DNA of 8,284 nt from an uncultured Prevotellaceae bacterium (GTDB lineage Bacteria > Bacteroidota > Bacteroidia > Bacteroidales > Bacteroidaceae): positions 1-8,284 of the forward strand of contig CALBJW010000013.1 of assembly GCA_937893145.1 (NCBI GenBank), given 5' to 3'. A program made the translations under genes and the position numbers. The notes under the pieces are model-generated. The model was not told the origin of the DNA. It did no database searches and saw only the letters and a list, made by a program, of their open reading frames with translations. Numbering within the stretch: position 1 is the stretch's first letter; each line of letters opens with the position of its first letter. Shown one piece after another: positions 1-5,965 of this stretch.

Positions 1-140
1 TGGTATTCACGCACTTCGCTGAAAGCCATACCTCGACCTCGGAATGCCGAATGGTATTCGCCTGCAAAGATGTTGTTGGAAAGGCCACGAGCCTTGATTT
101 CAACCTTCCTAACGCGTTGTAAAAGTTCTTCTGTTTCCAT
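1..140 (-). CDS. DUF58 domain protein, N-terminal 46 residues (cut by window edge)
   Basis: This is the beginning of a DUF58-family protein; translation starts at 140 and runs off the window edge at base 1. The visible residues start METEELLQRVRKVEIKARGL and continue with the stretch FAGEYHSAFRGRGMAFSEVR at 25-44, which is the characteristic opening of DUF58 proteins. The start ATG (138-140) shares one base with the stop codon of the upstream moxR gene (TAATG), so the two are almost surely co-transcribed and probably translationally coupled. MoxR ATPase followed by DUF58 is a conserved pair, often followed in Bacteroidota by von Willebrand factor A-domain (BatA/BatB-like) genes linked to aerotolerance; those would lie beyond this window. 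The biochemical role of DUF58 is not established, and membrane segments cannot be judged from this fragment. Confidence 0.88.
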   Translation of the reverse strand, partial: METEELLQRVRKVEIKARGLSNNIFAGEYHSAFRGRGMAFSEVREY

Positions 141-1135
141 TAAGGCACCTCTACCTTATTGATAATCTTACTAATAATATCTTCTGTATTTACGTTGCTT
201 GCCTCTGCCTCGTATGTGAGGCCGATACGATGACGAAGTACATCGTGAGCCACAGCGCGAACATCTTCTGGGATGACATATCCACGACGCTTGATGAATG
301 CGTATGAACGAGCTGCAAGGGCAAGGTTGATACTTGCACGAGGAGAACCACCAAAACCGATGAGTCCTTTGAGTTCCTTGAGGTTGTACTTCTCTGGGTA
401 ACGTGTTGCGAAGACGATGTCGGCGATGTACTGCTCAATCTTCTCGTCGAGATAAACCTGACGAACCACCTTACGAGCCTCCTCAATCTCCTGAGTTGTC
501 ATGATTGGCTTGATGTTTGTTGTCTCGCCCGAGATATTCTGGCGGATAATCTTCTTTTCCTCTTCAAGCTTTGGATAGTCGATGATAACCTTAAGCATGA
601 AACGGTCAACCTGTGCCTCAGGAAGTGGGTATGTACCTTCCTGCTCGATTGGGTTCTGTGTTGCCATTACGAGGAATGGCTTTGGAAGTTCGTAGGTTGT
701 TGTTGACAATGTCACCTGACGCTCCTGCATGGCTTCGAGAAGTGCAGACTGTACCTTTGCTGGAGCACGGTTGATTTCATCTGCAAGCACGAAGTTTGCG
801 AATACAGGACCCTTCTTTGCAATAAACTGACCATCCTTCTGACTATAAATCATAGTACCGATAACATCGGCAGGGAGAAGGTCTGGTGTGAACTGTATGC
901 GTGAGAACTGAGCATCAATAAGTGATGAGAGAGTTTTGATAGCTTTTGTCTTTGCCAAACCAGGCACACCTTCGAGGAGGATGTGACCATCAGCCAAGAG
1001 ACCGATGAGAAGTGATTCAACAAGATGCTTCTGACCGATGATGGCCTGATCCATACCAGTCATGATGTTTGTAACGAAAGAACTGTGTCTTTCGATTCGC
1101 TCGTTTAGTTCGCGAATGTCAATAGCTTCTGCCAT
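140..1135 (-). CDS. MoxR-family AAA+ ATPase
   Basis: A 331-aa MoxR-family AAA+ ATPase, thought to act as a chaperone-like machine that remodels or activates partner proteins, often those with von Willebrand A domains. The nucleotide-binding parts are all visible: Walker A GVPGLAKT at 56-63, Walker B FVLADE at 115-120, sensor 1 region ATQNP at 158-162, the arginine-finger region EAQVDRF at 173-179 and sensor 2 GGSPRA at 262-267. The C-terminal lid runs from about 210. Length is normal for the family. The ATG at 1133-1135 begins MAEAIDIREL and has no Shine-Dalgarno sequence upstream. A TAnnTTTG promoter element lies about 50 bases upstream. The stop overlaps the DUF58 start by one base. Family assignment is secure; the physiological target is inferred only from the usual gene context. 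Confidence 0.95.
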   Translation of the reverse strand: MAEAIDIRELNERIERHSSFVTNIMTGMDQAIIGQKHLVESLLIGLLADGHILLEGVPGLAKTKAIKTLSSLIDAQFSRIQFTPDLLPADVIGTMIYSQKDGQFIAKKGPVFANFVLADEINRAPAKVQSALLEAMQERQVTLSTTTYELPKPFLVMATQNPIEQEGTYPLPEAQVDRFMLKVIIDYPKLEEEKKIIRQNISGETTNIKPIMTTQEIEEARKVVRQVYLDEKIEQYIADIVFATRYPEKYNLKELKGLIGFGGSPRASINLALAARSYAFIKRRGYVIPEDVRAVAHDVLRHRIGLTYEAEASNVNTEDIISKIINKVEVP

Positions 1136-1184
1136 TTTATGTTGATTAGTTATAAATTATTGTTTTAGTTTCCTATTTCGGATG

Positions 1185-1192
1185 CAAAAATA
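1185..1192 (-). promoter_or_regulatory. Bacteroidota-type -7 promoter element for moxR
   Basis: Read on the minus strand this is TATTTTTG, an exact match to the Bacteroidota housekeeping sigma -7 element TAnnTTTG. It lies between the upstream terminator and moxR, which predicts a leader of roughly 40-45 bases. No good -33 TTTG is present at the usual spacing; the nearest T-rich run is TTTAAC at 1215-1220, so the site is weaker than the one at 6443-6473. Confidence 0.6.
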
Positions 1193-1228
1193 ACTCTTAT
1201 TTTTAACATATAATGTTAAATAGAACAT

Positions 1229-1254
1229 AAAAAACCGACCAAAGGCCGGTTTTT
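1229..1254 (-). terminator. Hairpin terminator of the ftsY-rimO-HU-HU/LysM operon
   Basis: An inverted repeat CCGACC / GGCCGG (1235-1240 and 1244-1249, one mismatch, AAA loop) is flanked by runs of A and T. On the minus strand it gives a GC-rich stem followed by a T run, 28 bases after the stop of the HU/LysM gene. It would terminate that operon and insulate the moxR promoter just downstream. The symmetry would allow action on the other strand too, but no plus-strand gene precedes it. Confidence 0.8.
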
Positions 1255-1282
1255 AAATGTATTTAAGGAAATGACCGAATAA

Positions 1283-2776
1283 TTAAGGCAATTTCACAAC
1301 TGTACCGAGCGGTACATTGTTAGGATTTGCAAATTTGTTAAGACGAATAATTGCCTTCGCCGAGTCTGGAGTTCCGTAATATTTGCGTGAAAGCTGATAG
1401 ATATGTTCGCCCTGACGAAGCACATGTGTTCTTGGCACCTTTGGCTTTGCAGCGGCTGCCTTTCTCTCTGCTTCTTTCTTTGCAGCGGCAGCTTTTTTTT
1501 CCGCCTCTTTCTTTGCAGCAGCGGCTTTTTCGGCGGCAAGTTTTGCAGCGGAGGCTTTTTCGGCAGCTTTCTTTGCTTCTGCAACAGCCTTAGCTGCCCT
1601 TTCAGCATCAGCCTTCTCTGCAGCGGCTCTTTCGGCGGCAGCCTTCTCTGCGGCAATCTTAGCTTCTTCTTCCATTCTCAATTTTTCCTGTTTGATGGAA
1701 TCCTCTACTAATGCCTTTGCAATCGAATCGGCACGCAACGAATCAGCAATAGTTTGTTTGTTATCTATTTTTTCTACAGGAGGTTCTGGTTGTGGGTCAG
1801 CTTCCTCTGTATTAACATACTTGTATCCACACACAAACACACAAATAAGCAATACGGCTGCAAGAGCTACAAGGAACCAACGCTCAGCATCGCTTTCTTC
1901 CTCCTCTTCATCTTCAACTTTTTGTTCTGGAGTGACATTTGAGATTATAGGTTCTGCGAGAGGTTTTGGAACAGCATCTGGCTCTGGTTCAACTATTGGC
2001 TCTGGAGAAACAGCTGGTTCTGGAACATCCTGTTCTGGTTCTTCCGCAATAGGAGTTGGTTCCTCTACGACAGGAGCTGGCTCTTCAACAATAGGAGCAG
2101 GTTCTTCAACAATAGTGACTGGTTCCACTACAACTGGTGCAGGTTCCTCAACAACAGGTGCTGGCTTTTCAACCATCTTAACCGGTTCTGTAATTGCAGA
2201 AGGTTCTATTCTATTATTATATGCTGCCAAACTTTCTGGAGTTGAGATGATAAGGTCGATGCCACTAAATTCATCTACCGCAACTTCCTCTTGTTTTGGT
2301 TCTTCTACAACAGGAGCAATTACTTCCTCTTGCTTAACCTCTTCAATAATAGGAGCTACAACAGGAGCTATTACTTCCTCTTGCTTAACCTCTTCAATAA
2401 TAGGAGCTATAACAGGAGCAATTATTTCCTCCGCTTTTGGTTCTTCCACAACAGGTTCTGGTGCTACAACTTCTGCAACAGGTTCTTTAGCCTCTTCTTT
2501 TTGTGGTTCTGCAACATCATCAGCCACAAATGTTACCTTCTTGTAGCCATCGATGACAATACGTTCACCATTAGTAACATTAACACTTTCACGACTGCCT
2601 ACCTCAACAATCTTGAACGTACCGAGTCCTTCAATTCTCACTATGCCATCCTTGTTGAGTCCCTCAACAATAGTATCGAAAAATGCTTTTCCAAAGACAT
2701 CTGAGGTCTTCTTTGAAACACCATAATGAGATGCGAAAATGTCAGAAATAGCTTGAAGAGTTATCTTGTCATTCAT
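1283..2776 (-). CDS. HU-domain / transmembrane / LysM protein, candidate nucleoid-envelope tether
   Basis: A 497-aa multidomain protein of unproven function. Residues 1-90 form a divergent HU/IHF-type domain, with the core GLGTFKIVEV at 50-59 followed by SRESVNVTNGERI. The DNA-intercalating Asn-Pro seen in classical HU is absent from the expected arm position. Residues 91-297 are a disordered acidic Glu/Pro/Val/Ala linker with tandem repeats. Residues 300-320 (WFLVALAAVLLICVFVCGYKY) are a single membrane helix. Residues 345-445 are an Ala/Lys/Glu-rich helix resembling TolA domain II. Residues 450-497 match LysM (THVLRQGEHIYQLSRKYYGT, ending VPLGTVVKLP), a peptidoglycan-binding fold. The expected topology is HU in the cytoplasm and LysM in the periplasm. 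It is last in the ftsY-rimO-HU operon, 44 bases after the small HU gene, and precedes a terminator. Long HU proteins with envelope domains occur in Bacteroidota; the tether role is an inference. Confidence 0.9.
   Translation of the reverse strand: MNDKITLQAISDIFASHYGVSKKTSDVFGKAFFDTIVEGLNKDGIVRIEGLGTFKIVEVGSRESVNVTNGERIVIDGYKKVTFVADDVAEPQKEEAKEPVAEVVAPEPVVEEPKAEEIIAPVIAPIIEEVKQEEVIAPVVAPIIEEVKQEEVIAPVVEEPKQEEVAVDEFSGIDLIISTPESLAAYNNRIEPSAITEPVKMVEKPAPVVEEPAPVVVEPVTIVEEPAPIVEEPAPVVEEPTPIAEEPEQDVPEPAVSPEPIVEPEPDAVPKPLAEPIISNVTPEQKVEDEEEEESDAERWFLVALAAVLLICVFVCGYKYVNTEEADPQPEPPVEKIDNKQTIADSLRADSIAKALVEDSIKQEKLRMEEEAKIAAEKAAAERAAAEKADAERAAKAVAEAKKAAEKASAAKLAAEKAAAAKKEAEKKAAAAKKEAERKAAAAKPKVPRTHVLRQGEHIYQLSRKYYGTPDSAKAIIRLNKFANPNNVPLGTVVKLP
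2033..2170 (-). repeat. Imperfect short repeats encoding EEPAPV-type linker units
   Basis: Inside the HU/LysM gene, residues about 203-248 consist of degenerate units such as VEEPAPVVEEPAP and VEEPTPIAEEPEQ. At DNA level the units are 24-30 bases and show as alternating variants of ggttcttcaacaataggagc on the plus strand. They code for an extended, acidic, proline-rich chain that is likely disordered. The units have diverged more than the 51-base repeats further along. Confidence 0.75.
2319..2420 (-). repeat. Two near-identical 51-bp tandem repeats (17-aa unit)
   Basis: The copies 2319-2369 and 2370-2420 differ at only two of 51 positions by my alignment. They encode the 17-residue unit IIEEVKQEEVIAPVVAP (residues 126-142 and 143-159 of the HU/LysM protein, the second copy drifting at its end). 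Degenerate partial copies lie on both sides. The unit is a multiple of three, so gain or loss of a copy would lengthen or shorten the linker without breaking the frame. The high identity suggests recent duplication. Confidence 0.9.
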
Positions 2777-2820
2777 ATTCCTAATGCATGTACTGCTGTA
2801 GTTTATTAACGTTTTGTGTT

Positions 2821-3096
2821 TTAATTATTTATTCTTCCTTTGAGCGTTGCACTCATCTTAAATCCTATCACCTTCTTACTTGGTATGACCTTATAAGACT
2901 TGGTAGTAGGATTATACATCTTGCGCTCTGCCTTCTCCTTCATTTCGAAGTTGCCAAAGCCCTGTATCGACAGCAAACCACCTTCACGCACTTCCTTCAT
3001 GAAAGTGCTTACAAACTGACTTGCCATCTCTGCCACCTTTTCTTCCGGTAGGTTCAGCCTTTCGGAAAGCGACTTTATGTATGATTCATGCTCCAT
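2821..3096 (-). CDS. HU-family DNA-binding protein (small, 91 aa)
   Basis: A 91-aa single-domain HU/IHF-family protein, the usual length for a nucleoid-associated protein that binds and bends DNA as a dimer. The N-terminal helices are followed by the signature region SIQGFGNFEMKEKAERKMYN at 43-62. The arm carries Asn62-Pro63, the position of the intercalating proline in classical HU, then a basic stretch SYKVIPSKKVIGFK at 67-80. It sits 27 bases after rimO and 44 bases before the large HU/LysM gene, so the operon makes two HU-type proteins; they might form heterodimers, although nothing in the sequence proves this. Whether this is the main HU of the cell or a specialised paralogue cannot be told here. 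The start ATG at 3094-3096 lacks a Shine-Dalgarno sequence. Confidence 0.92.
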   Translation of the reverse strand: MEHESYIKSLSERLNLPEEKVAEMASQFVSTFMKEVREGGLLSIQGFGNFEMKEKAERKMYNPTTKSYKVIPSKKVIGFKMSATLKGRINN

Positions 3097-3123
3097 ATAT
3101 GCAACGCAATAAAGATTACAGGA

Positions 3124-4422
3124 TTATATTCTTGTTCCGTACAAGTCGAAATCATCGGAATCGACAATCTTCACATCATAGAAACATCCGCGACGCAATA
3201 CTCCTTCACTTACAGGAATAAGAACTTCTGGGTCCACCTCTGGCGAGTCGAACTCTGTTCTTCCCACATAGTATTCACCCTCCTTGCGGTCGATGATGAC
3301 CTTGAGTTCCTTGCCCACCTTTTCCGACTGAACCTGTGCCGATACCTCCTGCTGAAGTGACATCAACTCAGAAAGGCGTTGCTGCTTAACCTCATCACTC
3401 ACCTCATCCTTCAACTTCTTCTGGGCTGGAGTGCCTTCTTCTTCACTATAGGCAAAGGCTCCCATACGGTCGAACTTAGCCCAACGAACAAACTCCTTGA
3501 GTTCCTCAAACTCAGTTTCGCCCTCACCAGGGAAACCAACCATGAGAGTGGTACGGAGACAAATGCCTGGCACTTCCTTTCGGATTCGTTCGATGAGTTC
3601 GTATGTCTCTTCCTTGTTTACATGGCGCTGCATATTGGCAAGCACCTTTGTACTGATATGCTGGAGTGCAATATCGAGATATTTGCACACATTCTTGCGT
3701 TCACGAATGACCTTGAGCAACTCCCAAGGGAAATTCATAGGGTAAGCATAATGCAGACGAATCCACTTCACTCCCTTTACATCGCTAATGCGCTCTACGA
3801 GTTCTGCAATACGCTGCTTGCCATAGAGGTCAAGTCCGTAGTATGTGAGTTCCTGAGCAATAATCTGAAATTCCTTAACACCTTCGCTCACAAGATGTTC
3901 AACCTCCGCTACAATATCCTCTATTGGACGACTCTGATGCTTTCCCGTGATGATTGGTATAGCACAATAAGCACAATGGCGGTCGCATCCTTCTGAAATC
4001 TTCAAGTAAGCATAATGCTTTGGAGTGGTGAGGCGACGCTCATACTGATGTTCCTTCTGATATACCTTGCCGAGATCATTCACGAGTTCGGTCCAGTTGA
4101 ACTTTCCGTAGAACTTATCAACCTGTGGAATCTCATGTCCCAACTCCTTCATGAAACGCTGTGAAAGGCATCCCATCACATAGACCTGCTTCACGCGACC
4201 TTCTTCCTTAGCCTGGCAGAGTTCAAGTATCATGTTCACACTTTCCTCCTGGGCATCAGCAATAAAGCCACATGTGTTCACCACCACAATCTCACCCTGA
4301 GGATTCTCAGCATCGTGAGTGACATGGTAGCCATTCAGTTCGAGTTGGCGAATGAGTCGTTCCGAATCGACAAGGTTCTTTGAACAACCAAGTGTTATTA
4401 TGTCAATAGTATTCTTACGCAT
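3124..4422 (-). CDS. rimO: Ribosomal protein S12 methylthiotransferase RimO
   Basis: RimO is a radical-SAM enzyme that adds a methylthio group to the beta carbon of a conserved aspartate of ribosomal protein S12 (Asp88 in E. coli numbering). The 432-aa length is typical. The N-terminal methylthiotransferase domain has the three cysteines for the auxiliary cluster at Cys13 (LGCSKN), Cys51 (NTCGF) and Cys85 (MGCLSQR). The radical-SAM cluster motif is CDRHCAYC at 146-153. A TRAM-like domain occupies about 365-430 and helps dock S12. The LGCSKNLVDSE opening and EGCDRHCAYCAIP favour RimO over the tRNA enzyme MiaB. The start ATG overlaps the ftsY stop by one base (TAATG), implying coupled translation of the SRP receptor and this enzyme. 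Confidence 0.95.
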   Translation of the reverse strand: MRKNTIDIITLGCSKNLVDSERLIRQLELNGYHVTHDAENPQGEIVVVNTCGFIADAQEESVNMILELCQAKEEGRVKQVYVMGCLSQRFMKELGHEIPQVDKFYGKFNWTELVNDLGKVYQKEHQYERRLTTPKHYAYLKISEGCDRHCAYCAIPIITGKHQSRPIEDIVAEVEHLVSEGVKEFQIIAQELTYYGLDLYGKQRIAELVERISDVKGVKWIRLHYAYPMNFPWELLKVIRERKNVCKYLDIALQHISTKVLANMQRHVNKEETYELIERIRKEVPGICLRTTLMVGFPGEGETEFEELKEFVRWAKFDRMGAFAYSEEEGTPAQKKLKDEVSDEVKQQRLSELMSLQQEVSAQVQSEKVGKELKVIIDRKEGEYYVGRTEFDSPEVDPEVLIPVSEGVLRRGCFYDVKIVDSDDFDLYGTRI

Positions 4423-5381
4423 TATTCACCAAACAAAGAGTCAACAAATTCACGACGATTAAAGGGCTGGAGGTCGAGCATATTCTCACCAAGACCGATG
4501 TACTTCACTGGAATCTTGAACTGGTCGCTGATACCAATCACCACTCCACCCTTTGCTGTTCCGTCGAGTTTTGTGATTGCCATACTTGTCACATCAGTTG
4601 CCTGAGTGAACTGCTTAGCCTGTTCGAAGGCATTCTGTCCTGTGCTACCATCGAGTACGAGGAGAACCTCATCTGGAGCTGTATCAACAACCTTCTTTAT
4701 CGCATTCTTAATCTTTGTAAGCTCGTTCATGAGACCCACCTTGTTGTGGAGACGACCTGCTGTGTCGATGATGACAACATCTGCACCATTTGCCTTAGCC
4801 GAACTAACTGCATCGAAGGCAACGGCAGCAGGGTCACTACCCATCTGCTGTTTTACAACTGGCACTCCTACTCTCTCGCCCCAGATGCAGAGCTGTTCTA
4901 CTGCAGCAGCACGGAAGGTGTCGGCAGCACCGAGATATACGTTCAAACCAAGCTTCTTGAACTGATAAGCAAGTTTTCCGATTGTTGTAGTCTTGCCAAC
5001 ACCATTCACACCCACAACGAGGATGACATAAGGCTTGTGTCCCTCTGGGATGTCAAAACCTTCTGTATCCTCTGTATGGTTTTCTGTGAGAAGCGAAGCA
5101 ATCTCTTCACGCAAAATATTGTTAAGTTCGCTTGTGTTCACATACTTGTCGCGAGCCACACGCTCTTCAATCTTCTCGATAATCTTGAGTGTTGTCTCCA
5201 CACCCACATCACTTGTCACGAGCACTTCTTCGAGATTATCCAACACATCCTCATCAACGGTTGACTTTCCCATAACGGCATGAGTCAACTTGCCCCACAT
5301 ACTTTCCTTAGTCTTAGCAAGACCTGTGTCCAATGTTTCTTTCTTCTCCTTACTTGAGAACAGTTTACCAAAGAATCCCAT
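4422..5381 (-). CDS. ftsY: Signal recognition particle receptor FtsY
   Basis: FtsY is the membrane-associated GTPase that receives SRP-ribosome-nascent chain complexes and passes them to the Sec translocon. At 319 aa it has a very short acidic A region compared with E. coli FtsY, but keeps an amphipathic N terminus (MGFFGKLFSSKEKK) that could bind the membrane. The N domain covers about 25-105. The G domain shows G1 GVNGVGKTT at 124-132, DTFRAAA at 154-160, G3 DTAGR at 206-210, G4 TKLDG at 270-274 and the closing GLGE at 296-299. The LDGSTGQNA stretch at 243-251 and the FtsY-type ending (LQPFNRREFVDSLFG) separate it from Ffh, and the methionine-rich M domain is absent. It is the first gene of the operon, with a TAnnTTTG promoter element about 52 bases upstream. 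Confidence 0.97.
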   Translation of the reverse strand: MGFFGKLFSSKEKKETLDTGLAKTKESMWGKLTHAVMGKSTVDEDVLDNLEEVLVTSDVGVETTLKIIEKIEERVARDKYVNTSELNNILREEIASLLTENHTEDTEGFDIPEGHKPYVILVVGVNGVGKTTTIGKLAYQFKKLGLNVYLGAADTFRAAAVEQLCIWGERVGVPVVKQQMGSDPAAVAFDAVSSAKANGADVVIIDTAGRLHNKVGLMNELTKIKNAIKKVVDTAPDEVLLVLDGSTGQNAFEQAKQFTQATDVTSMAITKLDGTAKGGVVIGISDQFKIPVKYIGLGENMLDLQPFNRREFVDSLFGE

Positions 5382-5433
5382 AATGCAATAATGTAATTAT
5401 TGGTTTATAAATATCTTTCTACTATAAAGTGTG

Positions 5434-5441
5434 CAAATATA
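5434..5441 (-). promoter_or_regulatory. Bacteroidota-type -7 promoter element for the ftsY operon
   Basis: The minus strand reads TATATTTG, an exact TAnnTTTG match, between the terminator of the ribosomal-protein unit and ftsY. The predicted leader is about 45 bases. The -33 region is poor: a CTTG lies about 22 bases upstream rather than a TTTG at 19-20. The position after a strong terminator supports an independent promoter for ftsY-rimO-HU-HU/LysM. Confidence 0.6.
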
Positions 5442-5475
5442 CTACATTTTTTTTGATTCATCACAAGAAAAGGCA

Positions 5476-5507
5476 CAAAAAAACCTCTCCAACCGTGTGG
5501 AGAGGTT
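5476..5507 (-). terminator. Strong terminator of the tRNA-Arg / L28 / L33 / DUF4295 unit
   Basis: A perfect 9-bp stem AACCTCTCC / GGAGAGGTT (5482-5490 and 5499-5507) with an 8-base loop is followed on the minus strand by a run of T (complement of the A run at 5477-5483). It is a classical intrinsic terminator about 75 bases after the DUF4295 stop and separates the ribosomal-protein unit from ftsY. Confidence 0.92.
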
Positions 5508-5524
5508 ATATTTGTAGTCATTTC

Positions 5525-5563
5525 GTCATCATCCATACCTTAAAATGGTAAATGGTAGATGAC
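5525..5563 (-). other. Imperfect hairpin in the 3' untranslated region of the ribosomal-protein unit
   Basis: GTCATC at 5525-5530 pairs with GATGAC at 5558-5563, CCAT at 5533-5536 with ATGG at 5552-5555, and ACC at 5537-5539 with GGT at 5547-5549. A 2x2 internal loop and a two-base bulge separate the helices. It lies between the DUF4295 stop and the terminator hairpin, so the transcript would end in two successive stem-loops. A role in mRNA stability is possible; no function is evident from sequence. Confidence 0.4.
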
Positions 5564-5580
5564 CAAAACGGTAAATGCAA

Positions 5581-5733
5581 TTACTTCTTGAGATAGTCCT
5601 TAACCTGCTCAGCAGGAACCATCTTCTCATCGAATGCGTAAGCACCAGTCTTTGGTGACTTGAACATCTTGATAACCTTAGTATAAGAACGTCCGTCCTT
5701 GTTCTGGAGTGTAGCGACTGTTTTCTTTGCCAT
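5581..5733 (-). CDS. DUF4295 protein, probable Bacteroidota ribosomal protein bL38
   Basis: A 50-aa, lysine-rich protein reading MAKKTVATLQNKDGRSYTKV at 1-20 and ending VPAEQVKDYLKK. It matches the DUF4295 family, which in Bacteroidota sits directly after rpmG. From memory, a cryo-EM structure of a Flavobacterium ribosome found an extra large-subunit protein of this group, named bL38; I cannot check that link here, so no symbol is given. The gene begins 12 bases after the L33 stop, is the last gene of the unit and is followed by a strong terminator. Size, charge and the MAKK start shared with L33 all fit a ribosomal component. The start ATG at 5731-5733 has no Shine-Dalgarno sequence. Confidence 0.85.
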   Translation of the reverse strand: MAKKTVATLQNKDGRSYTKVIKMFKSPKTGAYAFDEKMVPAEQVKDYLKK

Positions 5734-5745
5734 AGTTCTATCTTA

Positions 5746-5934
5746 TTACTTAATTTCCTTATGAACTGTCATTCTCTTAAGGATTGGGTTATACTTCTTG
5801 AGCTCCAAACGGTCTGGAGTGTTCTTGCGGTTCTTTGTAGTGATATAACGTGATGTACCTGGAAGACCGCTATCCTTCATTTCAGTGCACTCAAGGATTA
5901 CCTGTACACGATTACCTTTAGCTTTCTTTGCCAT
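5746..5934 (-). CDS. rpmG: 50S ribosomal protein L33
   Basis: L33 (bL33) is a small protein of the 50S subunit near the E site. This 62-aa copy reads MAKKAKGNRVQVILECTEMK at its start and contains SRYITTKNRKNTPDRLELKK, the family core. Zinc-binding forms carry two CxxC pairs; here only Cys16 remains, so this is the zinc-independent form. It lies 31 bases after rpmB and 12 bases before the DUF4295 gene. Unusually for this window, it has a strong Shine-Dalgarno sequence (AAAGGAG at 5944-5950) nine bases before the ATG, which firmly fixes the start at 5934. Confidence 0.96.
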   Translation of the reverse strand: MAKKAKGNRVQVILECTEMKDSGLPGTSRYITTKNRKNTPDRLELKKYNPILKRMTVHKEIK

Positions 5935-5943
5935 TTCTTAATT

Positions 5944-5950
5944 CTCCTTT
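5944..5950 (-). promoter_or_regulatory. Strong Shine-Dalgarno sequence of rpmG
   Basis: The minus strand reads AAAGGAG with nine bases to the rpmG ATG, near-ideal complementarity to the 16S rRNA 3' end. None of the other starts in the window shows a comparable site, and Bacteroidota generally initiate without one because the anti-Shine-Dalgarno is held by the ribosome. Retention here may therefore be functional. Confidence 0.7.
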
Positions 5951-5965
5951 TTAAATTTTAATAAA

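Noticed and set aside
2033..2420. Possible CRISPR-like array of short repeats
   Set aside because: The units are directly adjacent without unique spacers, are multiples of three and encode a continuous protein linker.
1692..2546. A 284-aa plus-strand reading frame rich in Ser, Thr and Gly
   Set aside because: It is the antisense shadow of the Glu/Pro/Val/Ala repeats in the HU/LysM gene. The repetitive composition keeps the opposite strand free of stops; no promoter or family resemblance supports it.
3379..3996. A 205-aa plus-strand reading frame opposite rimO
   Set aside because: It is antisense to the radical-SAM enzyme, with no conserved motif or promoter.
4606..5283. Plus-strand reading frames opposite ftsY
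   Set aside because: They mirror the GTPase coding sequence and carry no recognisable domain.
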